A stretch of DNA of 64,000 nt from Cellulosilyticum sp. I15G10I2 (GTDB lineage Bacteria; Bacillota; Clostridia; Lachnospirales; Cellulosilyticaceae): NCBI RefSeq assembly GCF_900095725.1, contig NZ_FMMP01000025.1:1-64000 (forward strand), given 5' to 3'. The translations under genes were made by a program, and so were the position numbers. The notes under the pieces were generated by a model that searched no databases, was not told where the DNA came from, and worked only from the letters and a program-made list of their open reading frames with translations. Below are positions 8,904 through 18,411 of the stretch, in pieces. How positions within the stretch are numbered: the stretch's first letter is position 1; every line of letters begins with the position of its first letter.

Positions 8904-10772
8904 ATGGAAAATACAAAGCTACACGGCGGGGTTCAAAAGTTTGGAAGATTTTTAAGCGGAATGGTTATGCCAAACATTGGCGCGTTTATTGCATGGGGAC
9001 TTATTACAGCACTTTTTATACCAACAGGATGGACACCAAATGAAAACTTATCTACACTAGTTGGTCCAATGATCACTTATTTATTGCCACTGCTCATCGG
9101 ATATACAGGCGGCAAAATGGTATCAGGTGCCAGAGGCGGCGTACTTGGAGCAATAGCAACAATGGGTGTTGTTGTTGGAGCAAGTATTCCAATGTTTATC
9201 GGGGCTATGATTATGGGACCGATAGGTGGATATGTGATTAAGAAATTTGATGAACTTGTAGATGGCAAAGTACCATCAGGTTTTGAAATGCTTGTGAATA
9301 ACTTCTCAGCAGGGATCATCGGTACGCTTTTAGCACTGGCAGCATATCTTGGAATCGGACCAGTTGTAGAAGCATTAAGCACAGGTCTAGGATCAGGTGT
9401 ACAGGCGATTGTTAATATAGGATTATTACCAGTGGCATCTATCTTTATTGAACCAGCTAAAATTTTATTTTTAAACAATGCTATTAATCATGGGGTGCTT
9501 GGACCATTAGGGATAGAGCAAGTAGGAACACTTGGAAAAAGTATCTTCTTCTTATTAGAAACAAATCCAGGTCCAGGTCTTGGAATCTTGCTGGCTTACT
9601 GGGTATTTTCAAAGGGTTCTATCAAACAATCAGCACCAGGAGCAATTATTATTCATTTCTTAGGCGGTATTCATGAAATTTATTTCCCATATGTACTTAT
9701 GCAGCCAAAGCTTCTTTTAGCAGCTATAGCAGGGGGAGCAAGCGGTGTTCTTACATTTGTAGTAACAGGCGCAGGGCTTGTAGCAACACCATCACCAGGA
9801 AGTATTTTTGCATTAATGGCAATGGCACCAAAAGGTGGACTGTTCCAAGTGCTTGCAGGTGTAGTTGTATCAACAGTTGTAACTTTCTTAGTAGCATCTG
9901 TACTTATTAAAAAAACAGATGAAGATGAAGAAGGGTTTGAAGCAGCGAAAGGAAAAATGGTCGATCTTAAAGGTAAGAAATCAAGCGTTGTACAAACAAA
10001 ATCAAATGATGTAGAAATAAGATCAGATGTTAATAAAATCGTTGTAGCATGTGATGCAGGTATGGGATCAAGTGCTATGGGTGCAAGTAAATTAAAAAGC
10101 AAAGTAAAAAAAGCAGGACTTAATATTGAAGTTATTAATACTGCAATTGAAGCAATACCTAAAGATACAGATATTGTAATCACACATGAAAAGCTTACAG
10201 ATAGAGCAAAATCATCAGCTCCTAATGCACAGCACATTTCTATAGATGATTTTATTAATACTAATGTCTATGATGAACTTGTGAAAAGATTAGCAGCTAC
10301 TGGGAAAACAGGCTATACACCTGAGACTGAAGTACAGGGAGAACAAAATACAGCGCTTAGTAAAAAAAATATTAAGTTAGGACTTAAAAGTGTAAGCAAA
10401 ACAGAAGCTATTAAAATGGCGGGACAGTTACTTGTAGATGGTGGTTATGTAGATCCTGAATATATTGATGCGATGTTACAAAGAGAAGAAGATTTAACAA
10501 CTTATATAGGAAATGGTACAGCTATTCCTCATGGCGTAAGCGATGCTAAAGAAAGAATTCATAAAACAGGTATTAGTATTTTACAGTTTCCAGACGGTAT
10601 TGATTTTGGAGAAGGCATTGCTTATTTGGTAATAGGGATTGCAGGAATAGGCAATGAGCATCTTATGATTTTAGCTAATTTAGCAGAAATGTTAGAAGAG
10701 GAATCTAAAGTAGAAGAATTAAGAAAAACAACAGATGTAGATTATATGTATAAACAATTTACAAGACAATAA
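8904..10772 (+). CDS. mtlA: PTS mannitol-specific EIICBA (second tandem copy)
   Basis: A 622-residue permease: EIIC (1-335), EIIB (about 375-465, [15 protein letters not shown]) and a C-terminal EIIA (about 480-622) with the phosphohistidine region [14 protein letters not shown]. That is the full E. coli-type MtlA order. The EIIC and EIIB parts match the preceding gene nearly residue for residue, apart from a few changes such as VSGARGG for VAGARGG and EQVGTLG for EQIDSLG. The EIIA here can serve both proteins. AGGAGGGG lies upstream. Together with the HPr and EI genes below it forms a complete phosphate chain. Confidence 0.93.
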   Translation: MENTKLHGGVQKFGRFLSGMVMPNIGAFIAWGLITALFIPTGWTPNENLSTLVGPMITYLLPLLIGYTGGKMVSGARGGVLGAIATMGVVVGASIPMFIGAMIMGPIGGYVIKKFDELVDGKVPSGFEMLVNNFSAGIIGTLLALAAYLGIGPVVEALSTGLGSGVQAIVNIGLLPVASIFIEPAKILFLNNAINHGVLGPLGIEQVGTLGKSIFFLLETNPGPGLGILLAYWVFSKGSIKQSAPGAIIIHFLGGIHEIYFPYVLMQPKLLLAAIAGGASGVLTFVVTGAGLVATPSPGSIFALMAMAPKGGLFQVLAGVVVSTVVTFLVASVLIKKTDEDEEGFEAAKGKMVDLKGKKSSVVQTKSNDVEIRSDVNKIVVACDAGMGSSAMGASKLKSKVKKAGLNIEVINTAIEAIPKDTDIVITHEKLTDRAKSSAPNAQHISIDDFINTNVYDELVKRLAATGKTGYTPETEVQGEQNTALSKKNIKLGLKSVSKTEAIKMAGQLLVDGGYVDPEYIDAMLQREEDLTTYIGNGTAIPHGVSDAKERIHKTGISILQFPDGIDFGEGIAYLVIGIAGIGNEHLMILANLAEMLEEESKVEELRKTTDVDYMYKQFTRQ

Positions 10773-10821
10773 TCAGTGTTTAATAGATTAAAATAGAAGT
10801 AATTTAAGGAAGGAAAAAGCC

Positions 10822-11748
10822 ATGATTTATACAGTAACACTTAATCCAGCTGTGGATAAAACGATTATACTAAGCAACTTATTAGTAGATCAGGTTAATC
10901 GCGCAGAAACAGTTAGGGAAGATGCCGGGGGAAAAGGGATTAATGTCTCTAAGATGATCAAAAACCTAAAAGGTGAAAGCTTAGCACTGGGAATTTGTGC
11001 CGGAAAAACGGGTGTATTTATACAAGATCAGTTGGATAAAATAGGTATTAAGCATCATTTTATTCAAGCCGAAGGACAAACAAGAACGAATATAAAAATT
11101 GTTGATAAACGGCATCAGACCTATACGGATATTAATGAGACCGGTGCGCCTGTTTCAGATGAAGTTTTAAAACAGTTAGAAGAACTTATTTTTAGTTATT
11201 TAACTGAAGGAGATTTTTTAGTACTTGCAGGAAGTGTACCTGCTAATGTTTCTAAAGCTATTTATAAGAAATGGATACAAAGAGCCAACTTAGTTCAGGC
11301 TAAAGTTATTTTAGATGCAGACAGAGAGATGCTAAGAGAAGGGATTGATGCAGAGCCCTATCTTATCAAACCTAATATTCATGAACTTGAGGAACTCTGC
11401 GGCCAGAAAATAGAAACGATTGATAAGGCTATTAAACTTGCAAAGAGCTTATTAAAAGGTAAAACTGAGGTAATTGTAATCTCAAGAGGTGAAAAAGGAT
11501 GTATTGTTGTTACACAAAATGAACAACTGATGATAGAAGGGCTTAAAGTTCCCGTTAAAAGTACTGTTGGTGCAGGAGACTCTATGGTAGCAGCGCTTGC
11601 TCATGCATTAAATAATAAAGCTTCACTTAAAGAAGCCATTACACTTGGCGTAGCGGCTAGTGCAGCGACAGTTATGCAAGAAGGTACGATTATGGGTGAA
11701 TGGGATACGATAGAAGCACTCAAGCAAAAGATTAACATTATTATTTAG
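10822..11748 (+). CDS. fruK: 1-phosphofructokinase (PfkB family)
   Basis: A 308-residue sugar-phosphate kinase. It begins with the hallmark TLNPAVDKTI, has AGGKGINVS for substrate binding and ends with the PfkB signature VGAGDSMVAA, whose aspartate is the catalytic base. It would phosphorylate fructose 1-phosphate to fructose 1,6-bisphosphate; tagatose-6-phosphate kinases look very similar. It lies 49 bases after the permease, so it should act on the product of the neighbouring dehydrogenase. A kinase of this class is not needed for ordinary mannitol use, where fructose 6-phosphate is formed, so its presence hints at another ketose phosphate. Confidence 0.85.
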   Translation: MIYTVTLNPAVDKTIILSNLLVDQVNRAETVREDAGGKGINVSKMIKNLKGESLALGICAGKTGVFIQDQLDKIGIKHHFIQAEGQTRTNIKIVDKRHQTYTDINETGAPVSDEVLKQLEELIFSYLTEGDFLVLAGSVPANVSKAIYKKWIQRANLVQAKVILDADREMLREGIDAEPYLIKPNIHELEELCGQKIETIDKAIKLAKSLLKGKTEVIVISRGEKGCIVVTQNEQLMIEGLKVPVKSTVGAGDSMVAALAHALNNKASLKEAITLGVAASAATVMQEGTIMGEWDTIEALKQKINIII

Positions 11749-11766
11749 AAGATTGGAGATAGAAGA

Positions 11767-13026
11767 ATGAAAACAAGAGCAGTAAGATTATATGATGTGA
11801 ATACATTAAAACTAGAGGAATTTGACTTACCGGCTATTAAAGACGATGAAATACTGGCTAAAGTTGTATCAGACAGTGTTTGTATGTCAACCTATAAAGC
11901 TGTTATTCAAGGATCTAAGCATAAAAGGGTACCAGAAAACATTGCAGAACATCCAACAATTATGGGGCATGAGTTTGCAGGGGTTATAGTAGAGGTAGGT
12001 AAAAAGTGGCAAGATCAATTTAAACCAGGTGAAAAATTTGCTATTCAGCCAGCGCTTAACTATAAAGGCAGTCCTTATGCACCAGGTTATTCATTTGAAT
12101 TCTTCGGTGGTAATGCAACTTATACGATTATCCCTCAAGAAGTTATGGAACTTGGATTTTTATTAAAATATGAAGGTGAAGCTTTTTATGATGCTTCATT
12201 ATCAGAGCCAATGTCTTGTATTATAGGCGGTTTTCATGCAAACTACCATACAGAAACAGGCAAATATGTACATCATATGGGTATTGTTGAAGGGGGTAAA
12301 ATGGCACTTTTAGCAGGTGTTGGACCTATGGGACTTGGTGCCATAGACTACGCGCTTCATTGTGACAGAAGACCAGGCATTCTTGTTGTAACTGATATTG
12401 ATGAAGCAAGAATTAACCGTGCAAAAACATTATTTAGTGAAGAACATGCAAAAACATGTGGTGTTGAGCTTATTTATGTGAACACAAAAGACATTGAAGA
12501 CGTACCAGCCCACCTAAATAGTATTGTAGGGGGCACAGGCTATGATGATGTTTTTGTATATGCACCTATTCGCAAACTTATTGAAGATGCAGATAAGATC
12601 TTAGGTAAAGACGGCTGTATGAATTTCTTTGCAGGTCCGACAGATACAGAGTTTTCAGCTTCTGTTAACTTTTATAACATTCATTATACACCTACCCATA
12701 TTATGGGCTCGACAGGCGGTAATGATGATGATATGAGAGAGTCACTGGAAATGTCTGCAAAAGGATTAATTAATCCCGCAGTTATGATTACACATGTTGG
12801 AGGAATTGATAGCGCATCAGAGGCTATTTTAAATCTGCCCAATATTCCAGGTGGCAAGAAATTGATATATAATGGGATTGATATGCCTTTAACTGCACTT
12901 GAAGACTTTAGGACAAAAGGAGAAAGTGATCCTTTTTATAAAGAACTTGCAGATATTATTGATAAACATAAAGGATTATGGTCAGCAGAAGCAGAGCGTT
13001 ATTTATTAAATCATTTAGAAAAATAA
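11767..13026 (+). CDS. Zinc-type polyol/ketose-phosphate dehydrogenase, SorE-like
   Basis: A 419-residue medium-chain dehydrogenase. The catalytic zinc site is seen as SVCMSTYK plus MGHEFAG. The structural four-cysteine zinc lobe is not evident. The nucleotide-binding fold begins at LLAGVGPMGLGAIDYAL. Overall length and motifs recall L-sorbose-1-phosphate reductase (SorE) and related sugar-phosphate oxidoreductases. In this operon it is the only candidate to oxidise the hexitol phosphate, since no typical MtlD is present. It follows fruK by 18 bases and precedes HPr by 11, so it is co-transcribed. Substrate is inferred. Confidence 0.75.
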   Translation: MKTRAVRLYDVNTLKLEEFDLPAIKDDEILAKVVSDSVCMSTYKAVIQGSKHKRVPENIAEHPTIMGHEFAGVIVEVGKKWQDQFKPGEKFAIQPALNYKGSPYAPGYSFEFFGGNATYTIIPQEVMELGFLLKYEGEAFYDASLSEPMSCIIGGFHANYHTETGKYVHHMGIVEGGKMALLAGVGPMGLGAIDYALHCDRRPGILVVTDIDEARINRAKTLFSEEHAKTCGVELIYVNTKDIEDVPAHLNSIVGGTGYDDVFVYAPIRKLIEDADKILGKDGCMNFFAGPTDTEFSASVNFYNIHYTPTHIMGSTGGNDDDMRESLEMSAKGLINPAVMITHVGGIDSASEAILNLPNIPGGKKLIYNGIDMPLTALEDFRTKGESDPFYKELADIIDKHKGLWSAEAERYLLNHLEK

Positions 13027-13037
13027 AGGAGATTATT

Positions 13038-13310
13038 ATGGAAAAAATTACTTTAACACTCACAAACCCTCAAGGCATGCATGCAAGACCAGCAAGCCTT
13101 CTTACAAAACTTGTAAAAGATTTTAAGTCTGAAATTTATTTTTATAAAAACGACATAGATAATAAAAAGTATCAGCCAAAAAGTATTCTTTCAGTAATGT
13201 CAGTAGGAGCTGCCCAAGGGGATAAGTTAACTTTTGTTGCAGAAGGAAGTGATGAAAAAGAGGCTATTGGGGCCATTACAACTTTCATTCAAAGTGGATG
13301 TGGCGAGTAG
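13038..13310 (+). CDS. ptsH: Phosphocarrier protein HPr
   Basis: A 90-residue protein with the phosphohistidine motif GMHARPAS (His15) and the regulatory serine region PKSILSVMSVGA (Ser49, equivalent to Ser46 of Bacillus HPr). It passes phosphate from enzyme I to EIIA. The serine site means HPr kinase could still modify it, so it may also act in catabolite control. AAAGGAG lies before ATG 13038; the frame is open earlier but that part overlaps the dehydrogenase gene. Ten bases separate it from ptsI. It may be the cell's general HPr or a dedicated copy. Confidence 0.93.
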   Translation: MEKITLTLTNPQGMHARPASLLTKLVKDFKSEIYFYKNDIDNKKYQPKSILSVMSVGAAQGDKLTFVAEGSDEKEAIGAITTFIQSGCGE

Positions 13311-13319
13311 GAGGACATT

Positions 13320-15038
13320 ATGACCAGCATACAAGGTACACCTATATCACCGGGCATAGCAATAGGAAAAGTTCTGATAAAAAACACTGTTAAACATGAT
13401 ATTCTTTTTATACAGGGGAAAGACAAAGAGCAGGAAAAAGATAGGTTTCATACTGCCAGAACAAAAGCCATAGAAGAAGTGACAAAAATTTATAATGAGA
13501 TGATCCAGACAAAGGGTGAAAACGAAGCACAAATATTTGATGCGCATATTACAATGCTAGAAGACATTGAATTGATAGAGGGCGTAGAAGTAGCGATTGA
13601 TGAACAAAGCTGCAATGCTGAATGGGCGCTGGATTGTGTTGCAAATCAATTTATTGCTATCTTTGAAGCTATGGAAGATGCTTATATGAAAGAGCGTGCT
13701 ATGGATATAAAAGATATTACCAGCCGCATTCAAAGGCTTCTTGCGGGTACTGAAGCTTTCAATATTTTAGACCTGTCAGAACCGTCTATTATTATTGCAG
13801 ATGACCTCACACCTTCAGATACGGCTCAGATGAATCCGGAGTTAGTTATAGGGATTATTAACGAAATAGGGGGACCGACTTCTCATGCTGCAATTATTGC
13901 CAGAATGCTGGGAATACCTTTAGTAGTTGCACCTCACATGACTGAACTCACATCAAATGGGCAAATGATGGTTTTTGATGGAGAAACAGGGGCGATTTAT
14001 ACTGATCCGACTGAAGAATGTATTAAAACCTATAAAGAAAAGCAGATTAAACTCGTAAACAAAAGAGCAGCTTTAGAACAGCTTAAAGGAACCAAAAGTA
14101 TCACATCAGACGGCATCAAAGTTGAGCTTGCAGGCAATATTGGTGTGCCAAAAGATGTGAAGATGGTATTAGAAAATGATGGAGAAGGCATTGGTCTTTT
14201 TAGAACAGAATTTCTTTATATGAGCAGAAGTGATTTTCCAGATGAAGAAGAGCAATTTCTTGCTTATAAAGAAGTTTTAGAAAAAATGGATGGGCGCCCA
14301 GTAGTCATAAGAACGCTTGATATAGGGGGCGATAAAGAATTAGATTATCTCGAGATTCCAAAAGAGATGAATCCCTTTTTAGGATGCAGAGCAATTCGGT
14401 TATGCCTCAAAAACCCTTTACTATGGAAAGTGCAAGTTAGAGCTTTACTTAGGGCAAGCGCTTATGGGGAGCTTCGTATTATGATACCGATGATTGCTGA
14501 TATGGAAGAGTTAATAGAGGCTAAATCAGTTATAGAAGAGACAAAGGAAGAATTAAGACAACAACGTATACCGTTTAATGAGCACGTCGAAGTAGGTATG
14601 ATGATGGAAACACCAGCTGCAGCGATAATGGCTGACTTGTTTGCAGAGGAAGTTGACTTTTTTAGCATTGGGACTAATGATCTTATTCAGTATACTATTG
14701 CTGTAGATCGAATGAATACAGATGTAGCACACTTATATTCATCTTACCAGCCAGCAGTTATCCGTTTAATCAAAAAAATTGTTGACAGTGCTCACGCAGC
14801 TGGTATTTGGGCTGGGATGTGCGGTGAAGCTGCAGCTGATAAAAAACTAATTCCATTATGGATTGGTATGGGGATCGACGAATTAAGTATGTCTCCGAGA
14901 TCGATTTTAGAAACACGAGAACAAGTCCAGAACTTATCGCAAAAACAATGTGCACAAGTAGTTGATGAAGTAGTATTATTAAAAACTAAAAAAATGGTTG
15001 AAGAGAGATTGAATAAGGAATTAACTGAAGTATTATAG
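13320..15038 (+). CDS. ptsI: PTS enzyme I (phosphoenolpyruvate-protein phosphotransferase)
   Basis: A 572-residue enzyme of normal length. It starts the PTS cascade by taking phosphate from phosphoenolpyruvate and giving it to HPr. The active-site histidine lies in GGPTSHAAIIARMLGIP (near residue 188), and the C-terminal PEP-binding half contains FRTEFLYM, GTNDLIQYTIAVDR and the catalytic cysteine region AGMCGEAA. It is the last gene of the hexitol operon and is followed by a terminator. Having EI and HPr at the end of a permease operon would raise their level when the hexitol is used. Confidence 0.95.
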   Translation: MTSIQGTPISPGIAIGKVLIKNTVKHDILFIQGKDKEQEKDRFHTARTKAIEEVTKIYNEMIQTKGENEAQIFDAHITMLEDIELIEGVEVAIDEQSCNAEWALDCVANQFIAIFEAMEDAYMKERAMDIKDITSRIQRLLAGTEAFNILDLSEPSIIIADDLTPSDTAQMNPELVIGIINEIGGPTSHAAIIARMLGIPLVVAPHMTELTSNGQMMVFDGETGAIYTDPTEECIKTYKEKQIKLVNKRAALEQLKGTKSITSDGIKVELAGNIGVPKDVKMVLENDGEGIGLFRTEFLYMSRSDFPDEEEQFLAYKEVLEKMDGRPVVIRTLDIGGDKELDYLEIPKEMNPFLGCRAIRLCLKNPLLWKVQVRALLRASAYGELRIMIPMIADMEELIEAKSVIEETKEELRQQRIPFNEHVEVGMMMETPAAAIMADLFAEEVDFFSIGTNDLIQYTIAVDRMNTDVAHLYSSYQPAVIRLIKKIVDSAHAAGIWAGMCGEAAADKKLIPLWIGMGIDELSMSPRSILETREQVQNLSQKQCAQVVDEVVLLKTKKMVEERLNKELTEVL

Positions 15039-15048
15039 CCTAAAAGGT

Positions 15049-15093
15049 AAAATAAGAGCATGTGAATAGTTTTTCACCTGCTCTTATTTTAAA
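15049..15093 (+). terminator. Terminator of the hexitol PTS operon
   Basis: Perfect 12-base arms 15049-15060 and 15079-15090, extended inward by partial pairing. The right arm ends in TTATTTT. It separates ptsI from the chemoreceptor gene. Confidence 0.8.
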
Positions 15094-15128
15094 ACCAAAG
15101 CTAATACATCAAAATGGGGGAGATACAA

Positions 15129-16310
15129 TTGAAAAAAATCTTAAATATGAAGGTGTTAACTATTTTAGCAATTCTCTTACTAGGTTTTAATGTACTGCTC
15201 AGCTTATTAGTTTATTTCATGCAAGCTTGGCTAAGTATCAATTTTAAAGAACCATTTGTACAAATCATTTTAGTCGCTATCGGATGTATTACGAGTGTAG
15301 TGCTTATTGGTTTTATCATTTTTTCAAAAGTTATTAATAGGCATATAAAATGTATTTATGAATGGAGTTATGCTATATCTAAAGATAATTTTACCTATGA
15401 GATGCCAAATAGTAACGTAGATGAAATGCGTTTAGTTTATAATAATCTAAGCGACATTTCAGAAAATCTAAAGACTACACTGCAACAAATAGAAAAAAAT
15501 AAAAAGCAAAATAATGTTTTGCCAGAGTACTTAATAAATACAAATCAAGAGCGAAATAACTTTATAAACAATATAGGCAAATCCATACAAGAAGTTAAAA
15601 CATCTACACATGTGCAGGCGAGTATGTCGAGCAAAATAGCTGATTCATCTGCAACCATTACTATAGGAATGGAAAAGATCGACGGTGACTTGCAAAATGT
15701 AGTTGAATCGTTTGTAGCAGCTTCTTTAAAAGCAGAAGAAGGTGCAAATGTCATTGATTTAGTTTTTAAACAAATGCAGTCAATAGGGAAGAAATTTGAG
15801 ATATCAACAAAAGCAATTGATCATTTAGAAGATAACTCAAAGGAAATAGGCCGTATTGTATCGCTCATTACGAGTGTTGCACAACAAACTAATCTTCTGG
15901 CTTTAAATGCTGCGATAGAAGCAGCTCGCGCAGGAGAACAAGGAAAAGGGTTTGCGGTAGTTGCAGGAGAAGTTAAAAAGTTAGCGGAACAATCAGCCAG
16001 TGCAGCCAGTGAAATTGGTAATCTTATTCGTACAATACAGCTTGAAATTAAACATGCGGTTGTTTCCATGGGGGAGGGCAATGGCGCGATTGAGGCAGGT
16101 GTCTCTATGGTTGAAGATGCCGGTCAATTTTTCAATAATATTTTTAGAGATATAGAAGCAGTATCTAATCAAATGATGGATGTTTCAGCTATTATCGAAG
16201 AGGTGTTTGTGGCAACTCAAAATACAATAGAATCTGCCGAAGAAGTCTGTGCCATTTCATCGCAGATAGCGGAGCAGATCGATATTTTATCAGTAGATTT
16301 AAAAAGTTAG
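15129..16310 (+). CDS. Methyl-accepting chemotaxis protein with minimal extracellular part
   Basis: A 393-residue chemoreceptor. Two membrane helices (about 8-28 and 41-64) are separated by only some 12 residues, so there is no periplasmic-type sensor domain. A linker follows, then the coiled-coil signalling domain with the conserved hairpin tip [21 protein letters not shown] choose TTG 15129, because GGGGGAG (15116-15122) lies six bases before it; ATG 15114 would put this ribosome site inside the gene. Without a ligand domain it may sense membrane or cytoplasmic state. The position after the PTS operon is suggestive, but a terminator lies between. Confidence 0.85.
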   Translation: MKKILNMKVLTILAILLLGFNVLLSLLVYFMQAWLSINFKEPFVQIILVAIGCITSVVLIGFIIFSKVINRHIKCIYEWSYAISKDNFTYEMPNSNVDEMRLVYNNLSDISENLKTTLQQIEKNKKQNNVLPEYLINTNQERNNFINNIGKSIQEVKTSTHVQASMSSKIADSSATITIGMEKIDGDLQNVVESFVAASLKAEEGANVIDLVFKQMQSIGKKFEISTKAIDHLEDNSKEIGRIVSLITSVAQQTNLLALNAAIEAARAGEQGKGFAVVAGEVKKLAEQSASAASEIGNLIRTIQLEIKHAVVSMGEGNGAIEAGVSMVEDAGQFFNNIFRDIEAVSNQMMDVSAIIEEVFVATQNTIESAEEVCAISSQIAEQIDILSVDLKS

Positions 16311-16335
16311 TAATGATAAATTAGAGATTGGCATT

Positions 16336-16391
16336 AAAAATCACCTTATAACGTGTGTTTAAGCACAAGGGAACTAAGGTGATTTTTATGA
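16336..16391 (+). terminator. Terminator after the chemoreceptor gene
   Basis: Perfect 13-base arms at 16336-16348 and 16375-16387, the right arm ending in TTTTT. Confidence 0.8.
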
Positions 16392-16447
16392 TATTAAAGT
16401 ATTTAAAGAGATAGACTTTAAGGGGAAATAAGGTTTTATAAGTTTTT

Positions 16448-16478
16448 GCTTGACTTTATGAAACGACAGTCATATAAT
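16448..16478 (+). promoter_or_regulatory. Promoter of the iclR-type gene with overlapping operator
   Basis: TTGACT (16450-16455) and TATAAT (16473-16478) are 17 bases apart, a near-ideal sigma-A promoter. Bases 16448-16464 match the palindrome found four times upstream of the uronate operon (GTTTCACATTGTGAAAC) at 13 of 17 positions, covering the -35 and spacer. That predicts autorepression. Confidence 0.65.
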
Positions 16479-16600
16479 TAGTTATACAAAGCAATGTGAA
16501 CAAAAAAAAATATTAACTTATAATTATTTTGTTTGATATAGCTACATAAAACTAGAGTGAAACCAAAATTTGTAAAATCTATTGTGGAAGAAGGCTGAAA

Positions 16601-17380
16601 ATGAAAGAATATAAGGAGGGGGCTGTACAATCTGTTGACCGCTCACTTATTATTTTAGAAGAGCTTGCGAGACATAAAAATGGTTGTGGTGTTACTACTT
16701 TAGCAAATATCTTGGGCTTACACAAAAGTACAACTCATAGATTATTAATGTCATTACTAAACAGAGGATATGTTAAACAAGACTTAGAGACAAATAACTA
16801 TAGCTTGGGTACAAAGATATTACTGCTTGCAGGATCGTTATTAGAATCTATGGATTTAAGGATTATTGCGAAACCATATATTCAGGATCTAGCAAATAAA
16901 ACTCAGGAGATTGTTCATCTTGCAGTACTTGATGGTGAAGAAGCCGTATATATTGATAAGGTAGAAAGTATAAGGGCAAATACTATTCGTATTTATTCTC
17001 AGATTGGTAAACGTGTACCGCTTCATTGTACAGGAGTTGGAAAAGTCCTTTTATGTGATATGGATTTTAACAGGGTCAAAGCCTTAGTAAAAGAAGAAGA
17101 TATGACATATTATACGCCCAATACAATTACAAATCATAAAGACTTTGAAGCAGAGCTTAAAAAAATTAAGGCACAAGGTTATGGCTTTGATGAGATCGAA
17201 CACGAAGAAGGTATAAGATGTGTGGCAGCCCCTATTTATGATCGATATGGTAAAGTTATTGCATCTATAAGTATAGCAGGACCAACCATTTATATTACGA
17301 AAGAACGGGTGCCAGAGCTTGTTCAGCAGATAACTGAAACGACAAAGATGATTTCTTATCAATTAGGTCATTTCAATTAA
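16601..17380 (+). CDS. kdgR: IclR-family transcriptional regulator of the uronate operon
   Basis: A 259-residue repressor. Residues 10-65 form the winged helix (VTTLANILGLHKSTTHRLL), and the rest is the IclR effector domain with GKRVPLHCTGVGKVLL and IEHEEGIRCVAAPIYD. KdgR regulators of this family respond to 2-keto-3-deoxygluconate, and the genes downstream make and use that class of compound. The gene has its own strong promoter and is followed by an operator array. GGAAGAAGG (16584-16592) stands eight bases before ATG. The name kdgR is by context; effector not proven. Confidence 0.83.
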   Translation: MKEYKEGAVQSVDRSLIILEELARHKNGCGVTTLANILGLHKSTTHRLLMSLLNRGYVKQDLETNNYSLGTKILLLAGSLLESMDLRIIAKPYIQDLANKTQEIVHLAVLDGEEAVYIDKVESIRANTIRIYSQIGKRVPLHCTGVGKVLLCDMDFNRVKALVKEEDMTYYTPNTITNHKDFEAELKKIKAQGYGFDEIEHEEGIRCVAAPIYDRYGKVIASISIAGPTIYITKERVPELVQQITETTKMISYQLGHFN

Positions 17381-17413
17381 AAATATATATTGTTATTTTT
17401 ATACAATATTACT

Positions 17414-17645
17414 GGAACGTGGTTTCATAATATGGAACAAACGAAATCCAAATATTTTTTTAACAGTAAAAGGGAACGGAGTTTCACATTGTGAAACAAA
17501 TGATGGAATAGAGATATTCCACTATTTTTACAAAGATATAACGGAACACTGTTTCATTATGTGGAACGATTAGGCATTGAATAGGGTTTTAAGGTATTAG
17601 AATATACAAGGTTAATAACGGGAACATTATTGCATAATGTGAAAA
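17414..17645 (+). promoter_or_regulatory. Array of four operator-like repeats before the uronate operon
   Basis: Each unit is GGAAC, three variable bases, then a 17-base imperfect palindrome. Palindromes lie at 17422-17438, 17481-17497, 17551-17567 and a weaker one at 17629-17645. Preceding GGAAC boxes start at 17414, 17473, 17543 and 17621, so spacing grows 59, 70, 78 bases. GTTTCACATTGTGAAAC is the most symmetric copy. Palindromes of this size are usual for IclR dimers; the added half-site GGAAC in every unit is unusual. I could not identify a convincing promoter within this 330-base gap. Confidence 0.75.
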
Positions 17646-17714
17646 ACACACTGAAATAATGGATGCTGTTGTTTTAATAAACGTATTATGGAACTAAGAA
17701 GGAGGCTATTTAAG

Positions 17715-18344
17715 ATGAAACAGCAAGTGTTAGAGAATATTTTAAATAAGAAAATAGTTGCTATCTTAAGAGGTTTAGAGTATGAAGATAACTTTAAGGT
17801 AATGGAGACGTTAATAGAAGCTGGGATCACAAATTTTGAAGTAACCTTAAATACAAAAAAAGCATTAACAATTATTGAAGAAGCATCTAAGAAATATGAA
17901 AAGGCGGCATACGTTGGAGCTGGAACTGTCAAAAGCAAAACAGATGCACTACAGGCTATTGAGGCGGGCGCACAGTTTTTGATTTCGCCAAATCTTTCAG
18001 AGGAATGTATAGAGGCAGCACTTCAAAAGAAAGTACTTATTGCACCAGGGGTATTTAGTCCCACTGAAATTGTTAAGGCGTGTGAATTAGGCTGTGAAAT
18101 TGTAAAACTCTTTCCGGCAGTTGCACTGGGTGCAGAATACATAAAGCAGCTTAGAGGGCCATTGCAGGATGTTAAAATAATGGCTGTAGGTGGGATGGAT
18201 CTTAGTAATATGGGAGCCTATATCAAGGCAGGGGTTAATGCATTTGGACTTGGGTCATGTTTAGTCAATACTAAACTTATAAGTGAAGGCAGATATGATT
18301 TATTAAAATCCCATTTCCAGGAATATGTAAACTTAATAAGTTAG
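17715..18344 (+). CDS. KDPG/KDPGal-type aldolase
   Basis: A 209-residue class I aldolase. The Schiff-base lysine is Lys131 in EIVKLFPA, the catalytic glutamate is in NFEVTL (Glu42), and GAGTVKS and AVGGMDLSN complete the phosphate site. It splits 2-keto-3-deoxy-6-phosphogluconate (or the galactonate epimer) into pyruvate and glyceraldehyde 3-phosphate; the same fold also handles 4-hydroxy-2-oxoglutarate. AAGGAGG (17699-17705) supports ATG 17715 over the earlier in-frame ATG. It is the first gene after the operator array and the last step of the pathway. A DgoK-like kinase in the operon favours the KDPGal name DgoA, but Eda cannot be excluded. Confidence 0.9.
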   Translation: MKQQVLENILNKKIVAILRGLEYEDNFKVMETLIEAGITNFEVTLNTKKALTIIEEASKKYEKAAYVGAGTVKSKTDALQAIEAGAQFLISPNLSEECIEAALQKKVLIAPGVFSPTEIVKACELGCEIVKLFPAVALGAEYIKQLRGPLQDVKIMAVGGMDLSNMGAYIKAGVNAFGLGSCLVNTKLISEGRYDLLKSHFQEYVNLIS

Positions 18345-18411
18345 ATTTTGGGACATAATGTCTTAAAATAAATAGGGGTATATCAAAACTAAAAAATGCG
18401 GAGGTAAAAAA

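Noticed and set aside
9680-10237. Long open frames on the minus strand inside both mtlA genes, up to 185 codons
   Set aside because: They mirror the codon pattern of the plus-strand gene, have no ribosome site and repeat in both duplicated copies. They are shadows.
17414-17645. The repeated GGAAC/palindrome units as a CRISPR array
   Set aside because: Only four units, palindromic, with unequal 59-78 base periods, no cas genes, and the same palindrome lies on the iclR promoter. Operators explain it better.
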